Below, in pieces: positions 44,798-54,043 of a stretch of DNA of 64,000 nt. Within the stretch, counting starts at the first letter, position 1. Each line of letters begins with the position of its first letter. Source of the stretch: Lacinutrix sp. Bg11-31 (GTDB lineage Bacteria > Bacteroidota > Bacteroidia > Flavobacteriales > Flavobacteriaceae); assembly GCF_002831665.1 (NCBI RefSeq), contig NZ_CP025118.1, positions 2,170,001 to 2,234,000 on the forward strand. The letters are read 5' to 3'. A model generated the notes under the pieces. It did no database searches. It was not told the DNA's origin and saw only the letters and a program-made list of their open reading frames with translations. The translations under genes were made by a program, and so were the position numbers.

Positions 44798-47032
44798 TTA
44801 TCCTTTTATTTTAACCTCTTTTATCTTTTCTTCCTTGGTAGGCTTTATTTTATCTCCCAAAGTACGATCTATAAAATTGGTCATTTTTGTGTATAAATGC
44901 TTGCGCGTATTCCCACCATAAATACCATGATTATTGTCTGGATATATCATCCAATCAAACTGTTTATCTGCTTGAATTAATGCTTCAACCATACGCATTG
45001 TATTTTGCACATGTACATTATCGTCTCCTGTTCCATGGATTAATAAAAAGTCTCCTTTTAATTTATCTACATGGTTAATTGGTGAGTTATCATCGTAACC
45101 GCTTGCGTTTTCTTGAGGTGTTGTCATGTAACGCTCAGTATAAATAGAATCGTAAAATCTCCAGCTTGTTACAGGAGCGACTGCTATTGCCATTTTAAAG
45201 ACATCGTTACCTTTAAATAATGCATTACTAGACATAAAGCCACCAAAACTCCAACCCCAAATTCCAACTCTTGAAGCATCAATATAAACACGCTTTCCTA
45301 AAATTTTTGCTGCTTCTATTTGATCTTCAACTTCAAATTTCCCTAATTCTTTTTGAGTTACTTTTTTAAAGTCGGCACCTTTAAATCCTGTTCCTCTTCC
45401 ATCTATACAAGCAACAATGTATCCTTTTTGAGCTAACATTTGGTACCAATAATCGTTAGCACTATTCCATTTGTTTGCTACTTGTTGTGAACCTGGTCCA
45501 GAATATTGATACATAAAAAGAGGATACTCTTTAGTTACATCAAAATTGGCTGGCTTAATCATCCACATGTTTAAATCGTTTCCGTTTACATTAATTGTAG
45601 TAAACTCTTTTTGAGAAGTTGCAAACTCAGAAACCTTACTAGCTAGTACATTATTATCTTTAATGCTTTTTACCACATTACCATTTAGAGCACTGTTTAA
45701 AGTGTATTCTGGAGGTGTTGTTGCACTAGAGAATGTATTAATGAAGTAAGTAAAATCTGCACTAAAATCTGCATTATTAGTTCCTGTTGTTTTTGTTAAA
45801 CGCGTTTTATTTGTTCCATCAAGATTAATTGAATACACATCACGATTTATAGATCCATTTTCTACAGATTGGTAGTAGATGTTATTCGTTTTAGCATCAA
45901 AACCATAGTAATTAGTGACCTCCCAATTACCTTTAGTTACTTGATTTATAAGTTTTCCTTTTTCGCCATAATGGTAAATATGATTGTAACCGTCCTTTTC
46001 ACTAGTCCAAATAAAACTATTGTCTTTTAAAAAAGTTAAATTATCTGTTACATCAACATAAGCTTTGTCTTTTTCGGCAACAGCTAAATCGGCTTTGTTT
46101 TTAGTAGCATCTATTAACCACAAATCTAATTCGTCTTGATGACGATTCATATACTGAGCGCTTAACACGTTAGCATTGTTAGACCACTTAATTCTTGGAA
46201 TATAAAAATCGCTGTATGCTTTATCTACTTTTACTTCAGTAGTTTTATCTTTCTTTAAATCGTGAATATGTAACGAAACTATTGCATTAGACTCACCTGC
46301 TTTAGGATATTTAAAAACAGTTTGCGTTTGGTACAAATCTTTACCATAGACATCCATTGAAAATTCTGGAACATTAGTTTCATCAAAACGAATAAAAGCA
46401 ATTTTATCGCTATTCGCATTCCACTCGAAAGCACGAACAAAACCAAATTCTTCTTCGTAAACCCAATCGGTAATTCCGTTAATAATTTTGTTTTTCACAC
46501 CATCTGTAGTAAACTGAGACGTTTTTCCAGAGGACAAATCTTTTACATATAAATTATTATTTAATCCAAAAGCTACCTTTTTTCCGTCTGGAGAAAAGGT
46601 TGGTTCTTGAATTTTATCTTCAGAAATTGATGTTAGACCATTTGTCTTTGTATTAAAAACATAATAGTTAGCCAAAGTAGAACGTCTAAAAATTGATTCT
46701 TGGTTAGTTGCTAAAAGCACTAAAGATTCATCTTCACTAAAAGTATAATCTGTAAAATACTTTATAGTTTCAAGACTAGCAGAGTTTACTAAAGTCTTAA
46801 CTTTTTTCAACGTCTTGTAATCGTAAATATCGATTGTTGTGGAACCATTTTCTCTATCAAAGTTTAAAACAGAATATTCTTGGCCATTTTTCATGGAATG
46901 TAAAGCATCCAATCTTTCTGTTCTAAATGTGCCATTAGACCATATGTCTTCTAGACTAATTTCCTTGTTTTGTGCTGTAGATAAAGTAGTTACTAATAAG
47001 CATAAAATTGCTAAATATTTAGATAAAATCAT
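44798..47032 (-). CDS. Dipeptidyl peptidase IV (S9B) family prolyl peptidase
   Basis: This 744-residue secreted protein has a signal peptide (about 1-20, LAILCLLVTTLSTAQ), the DPP-IV N-terminal beta-propeller (about 90-460, including DWVYEEEFGFVRAFEWN with the Glu-Glu pair that binds the substrate N-terminus) and the alpha/beta-hydrolase domain. The nucleophile is in VGIWGWSFGGFMSSNAL (Ser near 615), the Asp in LLIHGTGDDNVHVQN and the His in YPDNNHGIYGG. It releases dipeptides from Xaa-Pro peptides in the periplasm, which the two POT transporters encoded next can import. Confidence 0.95.
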   Translation of the reverse strand: MILSKYLAILCLLVTTLSTAQNKEISLEDIWSNGTFRTERLDALHSMKNGQEYSVLNFDRENGSTTIDIYDYKTLKKVKTLVNSASLETIKYFTDYTFSEDESLVLLATNQESIFRRSTLANYYVFNTKTNGLTSISEDKIQEPTFSPDGKKVAFGLNNNLYVKDLSSGKTSQFTTDGVKNKIINGITDWVYEEEFGFVRAFEWNANSDKIAFIRFDETNVPEFSMDVYGKDLYQTQTVFKYPKAGESNAIVSLHIHDLKKDKTTEVKVDKAYSDFYIPRIKWSNNANVLSAQYMNRHQDELDLWLIDATKNKADLAVAEKDKAYVDVTDNLTFLKDNSFIWTSEKDGYNHIYHYGEKGKLINQVTKGNWEVTNYYGFDAKTNNIYYQSVENGSINRDVYSINLDGTNKTRLTKTTGTNNADFSADFTYFINTFSSATTPPEYTLNSALNGNVVKSIKDNNVLASKVSEFATSQKEFTTINVNGNDLNMWMIKPANFDVTKEYPLFMYQYSGPGSQQVANKWNSANDYWYQMLAQKGYIVACIDGRGTGFKGADFKKVTQKELGKFEVEDQIEAAKILGKRVYIDASRVGIWGWSFGGFMSSNALFKGNDVFKMAIAVAPVTSWRFYDSIYTERYMTTPQENASGYDDNSPINHVDKLKGDFLLIHGTGDDNVHVQNTMRMVEALIQADKQFDWMIYPDNNHGIYGGNTRKHLYTKMTNFIDRTLGDKIKPTKEEKIKEVKIKG

Positions 47033-47185
47033 TAAGAGTATTTTTTTAATAAAATAAAGTCAAGTTTACTAAAAATTAAGCAAAAAACCCTAATTATTAA
47101 CAGTTAATTCATGTTTCTAAAAAGCAAAAACATTGAGATAACAATTTCATCAATCTAACTCTGCTAAAAAATAACCAACGTTTAG

Positions 47186-47193
47186 TATCTTCG
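47186..47193 (+). promoter_or_regulatory. Weak -7-like element before the HMG-CoA reductase gene
   Basis: TATCTTCG matches TAnnTTTG at all but one base, 19 bases before the ATG at 47213. Confidence 0.35.
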
Positions 47194-47212
47194 CATCTAT
47201 AAACAACACTTA

Positions 47213-48511
47213 ATGAGCGCAACAATTTCCGGTTTTTCTAAACTATCTAAATCCGAAAAAATAGATTGGATAGTTAGTAACTACCTTTCAAATTCTGAAA
47301 CTGCAAAACAAACTATCACACAGTATTTTAATGCAGACACTAAACTTCAACAGCTACACGATGAGTTTATAGAAAATACTATTTCAAATTATTACTTACC
47401 ACTTGGTGTTGCTCCTAATTTTGAAATTAACGGTAAAACTTATGCTATTCCAATGGCAATTGAAGAAAGCTCAGTTGTTGCTGCTGCAAGTAATGCTGCT
47501 AAATTTTGGATGAAACGCGGTGGTTTTAAAGCTGAAGTGCTTTCGACTACAAAAATTGGTCAAGTGCATTTTATGTTCGATGGTAATTTTGACGATTTAA
47601 AACAATATTTCGACACCATTAAGCAAAAACTAATAGCAGATACTAAAGCTATTACTGCCAATATGGAAAAACGTGGTGGTGGTATTTTAGATATTGAATT
47701 ACGAAACAAAACAGAAGACTTAGATAATTACTACCAACTCCACGCAACCTTTGAAACATTGGATGCTATGGGAGCCAATTTTATAAACTCATGTTTAGAA
47801 CAGTTTGCTAAAACGTTTAAAGCTGAAGCTGAAAAACACCTGAGTACTCCAATAGAAGTTGTTATGAGTATTCTTTCTAATTACGTTCCAGATTGTCTTG
47901 TTCGTGTAGAAGTGTCTTGTAAAGTTGAAGATTTAGCAGATAAAGGAATTAGCGGTAAGGCTTTTGCCGAAAAATTTGTTCGCGCTGTTAATATCGCCGA
48001 AGTAGAACCTCATAGAGCGGTAACACATAACAAAGGTATTATGAATGGCATTGATGCTGTTGTACTAGCCACAGGAAATGATTTTAGAGCAGTTGAAGCT
48101 GGAGTACATGCTTATGCTGTGAAAAATGGAAAATACACAAGCTTAACACATGCCAAAATTGAAGGTGATGTTTTTACCTTTTGGATGGAAATACCATTGG
48201 CTTTAGGAACTGTTGGAGGACTAACTGGATTGCATCCTTTAGTTAAAATAGCATTGCAAATTTTAGGACAACCTTCTGCTAAAGAATTAATGCAAATTGT
48301 TGCAGTTGCAGGATTGGCACAAAATTTTGCAGCTTTACGCTCTTTAACTACAACCGGAATTCAGGAAGGCCACATGAAAATGCATTTAATGAATATATTA
48401 AACCAGTTTAATGCTACTAATGATGAAAAGAAAGTGATCGTAAATCATTTTAAAACCCATACAGTTACACATAGTGCTGTAGTTTTAGAAATTGAAAAAC
48501 TAAGGCAATAA
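47213..48511 (+). CDS. Hydroxymethylglutaryl-CoA reductase, class II (degradative type)
   Basis: This 432-residue enzyme interconverts HMG-CoA and mevalonate. Class II features are the short N-terminus and the motifs IPMAIEESSVVAAASNAAKF (catalytic Glu near 81), NKGIMNGIDAVVLATGNDFR (catalytic Lys near 268 and Asp near 284) and the late His in EGHMKMHLMN (about 384). There is no membrane domain. With the GHMP kinase whose ATG overlaps its stop, it indicates isoprenoid synthesis through mevalonate, as known for Flavobacteriaceae. Whether it uses NADH or NADPH is not told by the sequence. Confidence 0.95.
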   Translation: MSATISGFSKLSKSEKIDWIVSNYLSNSETAKQTITQYFNADTKLQQLHDEFIENTISNYYLPLGVAPNFEINGKTYAIPMAIEESSVVAAASNAAKFWMKRGGFKAEVLSTTKIGQVHFMFDGNFDDLKQYFDTIKQKLIADTKAITANMEKRGGGILDIELRNKTEDLDNYYQLHATFETLDAMGANFINSCLEQFAKTFKAEAEKHLSTPIEVVMSILSNYVPDCLVRVEVSCKVEDLADKGISGKAFAEKFVRAVNIAEVEPHRAVTHNKGIMNGIDAVVLATGNDFRAVEAGVHAYAVKNGKYTSLTHAKIEGDVFTFWMEIPLALGTVGGLTGLHPLVKIALQILGQPSAKELMQIVAVAGLAQNFAALRSLTTTGIQEGHMKMHLMNILNQFNATNDEKKVIVNHFKTHTVTHSAVVLEIEKLRQ

Positions 48512-49425
48512 TGCAAACTTTCTATAGTCACGGAAAACTATTACTTACTGCAGAATATGTTGTGCTTGATGGCGCCAAAGCTTTCGCTTTGCCTACAAAA
48601 TTCGGGCAAACACTATCTATTGAAACTTACGTTGAACATAAGTTGAATTGGCAGAGTATTGACTATAAAGGTGATGTTTGGTTTGAAGATGAGTTTAGCC
48701 TAACTAATGGACAAATTACCACTTTGCACAAAACTAGTAATGACATAAGTGAAAGACTTATAGAAATATTAAATGCAGCAAAAAAGCTTAACCCAGATTT
48801 TTTACAAGGTAAAAAAGGTTACAAAGCAAGCTCTAAATTAGAATTCCCTAATAATTGGGGATTAGGCTCCTCTTCTACGCTTTTAAATAATATAGCACAA
48901 TGGGCAAAAATTGATGCTTTTGCATTGTCTAATGCTACTTTTGGTGGTAGTGGTTACGATATTGCTTGCGCTCAAAACAATACGCCAATTGTATATCAAA
49001 TAGTGGACGCCAAACCTTTAATTGAAAGTGTATCTTTTAATAAAGCATTTGAAGACCAATTATTTTTTGTTCATTTAAACAGAAAACAAAATAGTCGTGA
49101 CTCTATAAAAACTTATAGAGATAACAAAACTAATACTGAGACTATTATTTTAAAGACAAACACTATAACCTCTAAATTGATTGCTTCAGATTCTATTGAA
49201 ACTTTTAATATTCTAATTGAAACGCATGAAAACCTAATTGGAGAAATAACAAATCAGACTCCTATTAAAAAACGTTTGTTTAGCGATTTTAAAAACCAGA
49301 TAAAAAGTCTTGGTGGCTGGAATGGAGATTTTGTTTTAGTTACAGGTGAAAAGGAATATATTAAAAACTATTTTACATCCAAAGGCTATAATACTATAGT
49401 TCGTTTTAAGGATATGATATTATAA
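48511..49425 (+). CDS. GHMP-family kinase of the mevalonate pathway
   Basis: This 304-residue protein has the GHMP ATP-binding motif NNWGLGSSSTLLNNIAQWA (about 112-130; GLGSSS), a first motif SHGKLLLTAEYVVLDGAKAF (about 5-24) typical of mevalonate and phosphomevalonate kinases, and GGSGYDIACAQNNTP (about 147-161). The third motif lies near LGGWNGDFVLVTG. The start codon overlaps the last base of the HMG-CoA reductase stop, so the two are translated together. It is probably mevalonate or phosphomevalonate kinase; I cannot decide which from the sequence. Confidence 0.85.
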   Translation: MQTFYSHGKLLLTAEYVVLDGAKAFALPTKFGQTLSIETYVEHKLNWQSIDYKGDVWFEDEFSLTNGQITTLHKTSNDISERLIEILNAAKKLNPDFLQGKKGYKASSKLEFPNNWGLGSSSTLLNNIAQWAKIDAFALSNATFGGSGYDIACAQNNTPIVYQIVDAKPLIESVSFNKAFEDQLFFVHLNRKQNSRDSIKTYRDNKTNTETIILKTNTITSKLIASDSIETFNILIETHENLIGEITNQTPIKKRLFSDFKNQIKSLGGWNGDFVLVTGEKEYIKNYFTSKGYNTIVRFKDMIL

Positions 49426-49518
49426 TGCTTTAATAAGTCTTTTCTGTTTATTCGTATTATAAATTAGCTCTTCTTTTTTTTAGATTTTGCAAATATAAAA
49501 CCTACTTCTCAAGCATAA

Positions 49519-49546
49519 AAAAAGCTTCGCAAATGCGAAGCTTTTT
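49519..49546. terminator. Bidirectional terminator between the GHMP kinase and PpiD-like genes
   Basis: A perfect 12-bp stem, AAAAGCTTCGCA / TGCGAAGCTTTT, with a 2-nt core loop and A/T runs on both sides. It serves both convergent genes. Confidence 0.9.
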
Positions 49547-49567
49547 ATTTATAATAAGTTCTTAATA

Positions 49568-51712
49568 CTACTGAACTGTTTTAGCTCTATAATCTTCAAT
49601 CTCTGAAGCTTCTTTTAAAGCATTATATAATCTTGTATTGATTGCCGTAGATTTCTCTATAGCCACTTGGTTAGCAGAAGACTGGTAGTTTTCTAATTTA
49701 ACAGCTGGAGTCTTTTTAGTAACTTCAACCATATAAACACCTTTTAAACCAGTAATTAACTTAGACGACTGTCCTTCTTCAAGTCCAAATGCTGCTCCAA
49801 CTACAGTTGGCTCTAAACCTGCTCCTGCTATTGTTGGATTCTTCATATTAATAGCTAAAGCCGTTCTAATTGATTGGTTTTCGGCAGTTGCAATATCTGC
49901 AATTGTATTAACGCTAATTCTTTCTTTTATAAGTTTAGCTTTCTTTTCTTTTCTAATTTCTGGTAAAGCAGTTACAGAAGCATCTTGTGTATTCATTAAA
50001 CCAGCTTCGTTTATACCTGTAATTTGCGCAACAATATAACCGTTTGTAGTTTCAAAACGTTTTGTATCACCAACTTTAGCATTGTTTTCAAATGTCCAAC
50101 GTACTAAGGTTCTTAATGGTCCAACTCCAGGAATGTTTTCATCTAACTCCTTGATAGTGTTAACAGGATTAACTTTTAAGTTACTTGCTTTTGCTGCTTC
50201 TTGAAAATCTTGTTTCCCAAGAGATACTTCAAAATTAGTAGCTGTTCTAAATACTGCATTTTCTGTATCTATAGAAGGCTCAATAGTTCTTTCTATAGTT
50301 GCTACTTTGTAAGCTGTATCTTCATTTTTCTTATCGTCGATTCTAATAATATGGTAACCAAATTTAGTTTCTACAACATCTATACTTCCAGCTTTATTAA
50401 AGAATAAAAAGCTTGCGAAATCTGGATCGAATCCAGCAGGATTGTAGTTTGTTAAACGAAACCATCCAATGCTTCCGTCTTTACCTTTAGAACCGTCTGT
50501 ATTAATCTCGTTTGCTACTTCTGCATATTTTGTTTTATTATTTTTAACTAATTTAAAAATACTATCTGCAGATACTTTTGCTTGTTCTTTTGTTTTAGTT
50601 GTTTCTGCAGTTGCTGCTTGAGATCCAACAAAAGGAATAATAATGTGGCTAGACTGAATAGAATCTGCTAATACCTTTCTGTCTAAAAGTTTAGTGATTT
50701 TAAAAGTGTTTCCGTCTTTATATGGACCATAAACGGCTCCAACATTTAATTTTGAAATACTATCTTTTACACCATTTGGAAAAGCAGATGCAAATACAAA
50801 TTTATCTTGAAACTTTACAGCTCCATCAGTTTCAGCATTTACTAAAGTGATTGCGCTAGCTTCATTCATTGCAACAAAGCCAGCAGTTTTTTCAGTTTGC
50901 TTAGTTGTTTCATTATATGCTTCTCCTCCTTTAATAAATGAAATTAATTCATTTTGAAGCGTAGTTTCATCTTCTAAAGAAGGTACATTTTCAAATTTTA
51001 CGTATTGTAAATTTCTAGATGCTTCAGCTTCGTATTTGTTCTTGTTTTTATTGATATAAGCTGTTATTTCAGATTTAGAAACAGAGATAGTACTATCTGC
51101 AATAGTTGTATAAGGAATAGATACATATTTAATATCTACTAAATCACTTTGTAATTTGTGCTCTAACTCACCTTCTGCTAAAGTAGCATTAGATGCCGCT
51201 TTAATCATGTTAATATAGTTTTGTTGCAAAGCACCAGAAGCGATACTTTCTTCACCTTGAACCCATCTGTTATAAAAATCTTGATTAGGAGAATTCTTTA
51301 AGTCTAAAATATATTGGTTTAATAAAGACTCATCGAAAATACCGTCAGCATTTAAAAACTGAGGACTAGATGCATAAGTTGTTTTTAATAAATCGCGCAT
51401 TTGCTCTCTACCAACAGTTAAGCCTAACTCGTTAAACTGAGATTCCATTACAGATTTTCTTACTTCTGCTTCGTAAACTTGGTTCATAATTTGAGACTGC
51501 GTAGCATTTGGATTGTTACGTGCTTCTACTTGTGCCATAAAAGCCTGACGAGAAATGTCTTTTCCGTTAATAGTAGCAACTACATCCGGAGATTTGTTAA
51601 ACAAAGCATCTTTATTATCGAAAAGGCTCGATAGTATAAACGCGAATAGCGCTAATGCGATTACTAAAATTAGTACAACTGTTTTCTGTCTTATCTTATT
51701 TAAAATTGCCAT
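49568..51712 (-). CDS. PpiD-like periplasmic peptidyl-prolyl isomerase
   Basis: This 714-residue protein has one N-terminal membrane anchor (about 12-31, VLILVIALALFAFILSSLF), a SurA-N/PpiD-like chaperone region (about 38-200) and a parvulin domain (about 345-455: SSHIIIPFVGSQ, KDGSIGWFRLTNYNPAGFDP and VVETKFGYHIIRIDD). The C-terminal third is helical and flexible. It should assist folding of outer-membrane and secreted proteins. It closes a minus-strand envelope gene run and has a 158-base leader separating it from the CNNM/CBS gene. Confidence 0.9.
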   Translation of the reverse strand: MAILNKIRQKTVVLILVIALALFAFILSSLFDNKDALFNKSPDVVATINGKDISRQAFMAQVEARNNPNATQSQIMNQVYEAEVRKSVMESQFNELGLTVGREQMRDLLKTTYASSPQFLNADGIFDESLLNQYILDLKNSPNQDFYNRWVQGEESIASGALQQNYINMIKAASNATLAEGELEHKLQSDLVDIKYVSIPYTTIADSTISVSKSEITAYINKNKNKYEAEASRNLQYVKFENVPSLEDETTLQNELISFIKGGEAYNETTKQTEKTAGFVAMNEASAITLVNAETDGAVKFQDKFVFASAFPNGVKDSISKLNVGAVYGPYKDGNTFKITKLLDRKVLADSIQSSHIIIPFVGSQAATAETTKTKEQAKVSADSIFKLVKNNKTKYAEVANEINTDGSKGKDGSIGWFRLTNYNPAGFDPDFASFLFFNKAGSIDVVETKFGYHIIRIDDKKNEDTAYKVATIERTIEPSIDTENAVFRTATNFEVSLGKQDFQEAAKASNLKVNPVNTIKELDENIPGVGPLRTLVRWTFENNAKVGDTKRFETTNGYIVAQITGINEAGLMNTQDASVTALPEIRKEKKAKLIKERISVNTIADIATAENQSIRTALAINMKNPTIAGAGLEPTVVGAAFGLEEGQSSKLITGLKGVYMVEVTKKTPAVKLENYQSSANQVAIEKSTAINTRLYNALKEASEIEDYRAKTVQ

Positions 51713-51870
51713 CTGTTGATATAGATTGTGTTCTGTTATTGTTAAAATATAGTGGGCGAAAATACCATTTTCTATTTAATAATAAAAGTAGAAATTGGCA
51801 ATAATTTTAGAATTATTGAAATGAATAGCTTTTTTATGAAAATTCCTGCAATATTAGAGCTATTTCAATG

Positions 51871-53163
51871 TTAATCGTCGGTTTTTACTTTTAAAGAAAC
51901 CAAATCTATTTTGGTATTTGACACTTCAAGTATCTTAAACTGAAAATTATCTGTAGTCACAATATCGTTTTGTTGCGGAATTTCTTCTGTATGATCGACA
52001 ATTAATCCACCAAGTGTTTCGTAATTTTCACCTTCAGGAAGGTTTAATTTATGAGTTTCGTTTAAATAATCGACTTCTAGTCTTGCAGAAAAGATAAAGT
52101 TTAAATCGTCTATTTTTTCTTCTCTTAAAACTACAGTATCATGCTCGTCTTCAATTTCGCCTAAGAGTTCTTCTACAATATCTTCAACCGTCATTATTCC
52201 AGAAGTTCCACCATATTCGTCTAAAACTACAGCTATACTCTTACGTTTTTTAATAAGTGCGTTCAAAATATCGTTTGCCAACATGGTTTCTGGCACAAAC
52301 TCCACAGGTAATACCATTGCTTTAACAGTTTGTGGTTTTTTAAACAACTCGAAAGCATGTGCGTAACCTATAATATCGTCTATTGTATCTTTATAAATTA
52401 ATATTTTAGACATTCCTGTTTCGGTAAACAAGTTGCTTAAATTAGCAACAGAATCATTAATTTCTAATGCTACGATCTCTGTTCGCGGAATCATAACCTC
52501 TCTTGCTTTAACTTCTGCAAATTCTAATGCATTTTGGAAGATTTGAATTTCGGAATCCACATGATCATGTGCTTCCACAGACTCCATTTGCTCGCTTATA
52601 TAATTTCCTAATTCTAGTTTTGTAAATGCTAATTGCACTTGATCACCTTCGGTTTTAAAGAATTTTTTAAGTACAAAGTCTGAAATCCAGAGTACAAAAT
52701 CTGAAATAAAAGTGAATAGCAAATAAAATAGGTACGCTGGAAAAGCTAAGACTTTTATTAGTGTATTACTATAAATTTGAAAGAAGACCTTAGGAAGGAA
52801 TTCCGCAGTAAATAATATTAGTAAAGTTGAAATTATTGTTTGTGAAAACAAACTTAAATCTGTGAGCAAATACTTTAAAAAAGGATAGTTACCAACTAAT
52901 GAAGCAAACCACTTCACTAATAAATCTCCCATAAAAAAACCATAAATAACTAATGCTATATTGTTACCAATAAGCATAGTTGCAATGAATTTAGATGGTT
53001 TTGCCGTTAACTTTGTAAGAATTTTTGCTAAAAAATCGTTTTGCTTTTTTTCTATTTCAATATGAATTTTATTGGCAGAAACATAAGCAATCTCCATTCC
53101 AGAGAAAAATGCCGATAATAATAACGACACTATAATAATAACGATAATTACTGTTGTGGTCAT
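51871..53163 (-). CDS. CNNM/CBS-domain membrane protein (hemolysin C/CorC-like, GldE-related)
   Basis: This 430-residue protein has an N-terminal DUF21/CNNM membrane domain with four hydrophobic segments (about 5-160; SAFFSGMEIAYVSANKIHIE is the hallmark start), two CBS motifs (about 215-335: VMIPRTEIVALEINDSVANL, AVVLDEYGGTSGIMTVEDIV, VEELLGEIEDEHD) and a C-terminal CorC/HlyC domain (about 350-428). Relatives export or sense Mg2+, and in gliding flavobacteria GldE has this layout. Since gldD is not adjacent, I do not assign gldE. The small membrane protein gene ends right at its start codon. Confidence 0.88.
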   Translation of the reverse strand: MTTTVIIVIIIVSLLLSAFFSGMEIAYVSANKIHIEIEKKQNDFLAKILTKLTAKPSKFIATMLIGNNIALVIYGFFMGDLLVKWFASLVGNYPFLKYLLTDLSLFSQTIISTLLILFTAEFLPKVFFQIYSNTLIKVLAFPAYLFYLLFTFISDFVLWISDFVLKKFFKTEGDQVQLAFTKLELGNYISEQMESVEAHDHVDSEIQIFQNALEFAEVKAREVMIPRTEIVALEINDSVANLSNLFTETGMSKILIYKDTIDDIIGYAHAFELFKKPQTVKAMVLPVEFVPETMLANDILNALIKKRKSIAVVLDEYGGTSGIMTVEDIVEELLGEIEDEHDTVVLREEKIDDLNFIFSARLEVDYLNETHKLNLPEGENYETLGGLIVDHTEEIPQQNDIVTTDNFQFKILEVSNTKIDLVSLKVKTDD

Positions 53164-53358
53164 TTATTTCTTATTATTTCTATCTTCATATTTTTTATGA
53201 AAATGCCTTCTAAAGAAAAACATAAACGTTGCTAGTGCAAATAAAAATAGGGATAAATATGCGTGGCTTCTATCTGTATTCCATGTTGCAATACAATCGT
53301 ATAAAAAATATACACCTGCAATTATATAAATGTATTGAGAAAATTTTAAGTATTTCAT
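53164..53358 (-). CDS. Small two-helix membrane protein, unknown function
   Basis: This 64-residue protein has two membrane helices (about 8-23, YIYIIAGVYFLYDCIA; about 33-50, AYLSLFLFALATFMFFF) and a strongly basic C-terminus (RRHFHKKYEDRNNKK). No family is recognised. Its stop abuts the CNNM/CBS start, so the two are coupled and may work together. It could instead be linked with LptC upstream, 130 bases away. Confidence 0.7.
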   Translation of the reverse strand: MKYLKFSQYIYIIAGVYFLYDCIATWNTDRSHAYLSLFLFALATFMFFFRRHFHKKYEDRNNKK

Positions 53359-53488
53359 TGGTTATAGTAATCCTTTTGTTGAAGAACAAGCGTAATTAAC
53401 ATGTTACGTTCGTTTCAAAATATAGTTAATTTGTTATAGTAAAGATATATAAAATTTTGAAGTGTGCTATAATTAATATAGCCTTGTA

Positions 53489-54043
53489 TTATTCGCTAAC
53501 AGCAAAAAGACCACTTACTTCTATTACTTCGGCTTTTGTAAAATCACGATCAGAATCGAAACCTCTCCCTTTTGTTAGGTAATCTTTAGATTTGTACCTT
53601 ACAGGTAAGTTGGTAAACAGCCATTCTTTTTTTTGATCGAAAAACAATTGGTCTGCATATAAACTATCGCCTTCGTGAGTAGAAACGATAACGTTACCTT
53701 GAAGATCTATAACATCTGTCTCGCTATAAATAATAGCGTAGTCTGATATTATGGTTGTACGCTGTTTTTGCTCATCGAAGATATGTAATGTTACACCTTC
53801 TGGAAATTCTGAATAGCCAAATTTTCTGTTTTCGAAATCTCTTAATTTTGGGCTAATTAAATTAGCTACCACACGACCAGAATCGGTACGTATTACATTA
53901 ATATTTACACCAACACCTTGAGGCTCGTTTTCGCTAATACCAATTTTATTAACCTCTTGAAAGTTGTTAGTACAAGAAAAAAACAAAGTCATAGCTAATG
54001 CTATGACTCCGTTTTTTAAAATATGTATTTTATTTATTTTCAT
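53489..54043 (-). CDS. lptC: LPS export system protein LptC
   Basis: This 184-residue protein has a lipoprotein-like signal (about 7-24, ending LFFSCTNN) and an OstA/LptC-like beta-jellyroll: VISPKLRDFENRKFGYSEFP-like strands (quoted in part), IISDYAIIYSETDVIDLQGN and VIVSTHEGDSLYADQLFFDQ. LptC bridges the inner-membrane LptBFG complex to LptA in LPS export. Proteobacterial LptC has a membrane anchor rather than a lipobox; the lipidated form is common in Bacteroidota. Its start overlaps the stop of the TPR gene by one base. Confidence 0.88.
   Translation of the reverse strand: MKINKIHILKNGVIALAMTLFFSCTNNFQEVNKIGISENEPQGVGVNINVIRTDSGRVVANLISPKLRDFENRKFGYSEFPEGVTLHIFDEQKQRTTIISDYAIIYSETDVIDLQGNVIVSTHEGDSLYADQLFFDQKKEWLFTNLPVRYKSKDYLTKGRGFDSDRDFTKAEVIEVSGLFAVSE

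Noticed and set aside
51871..53163. Naming the CNNM/CBS protein GldE
   Set aside because: The domain layout fits, but gldD is not adjacent and other CorC/HlyC-like proteins have the same layout, so the specific name is not supported.
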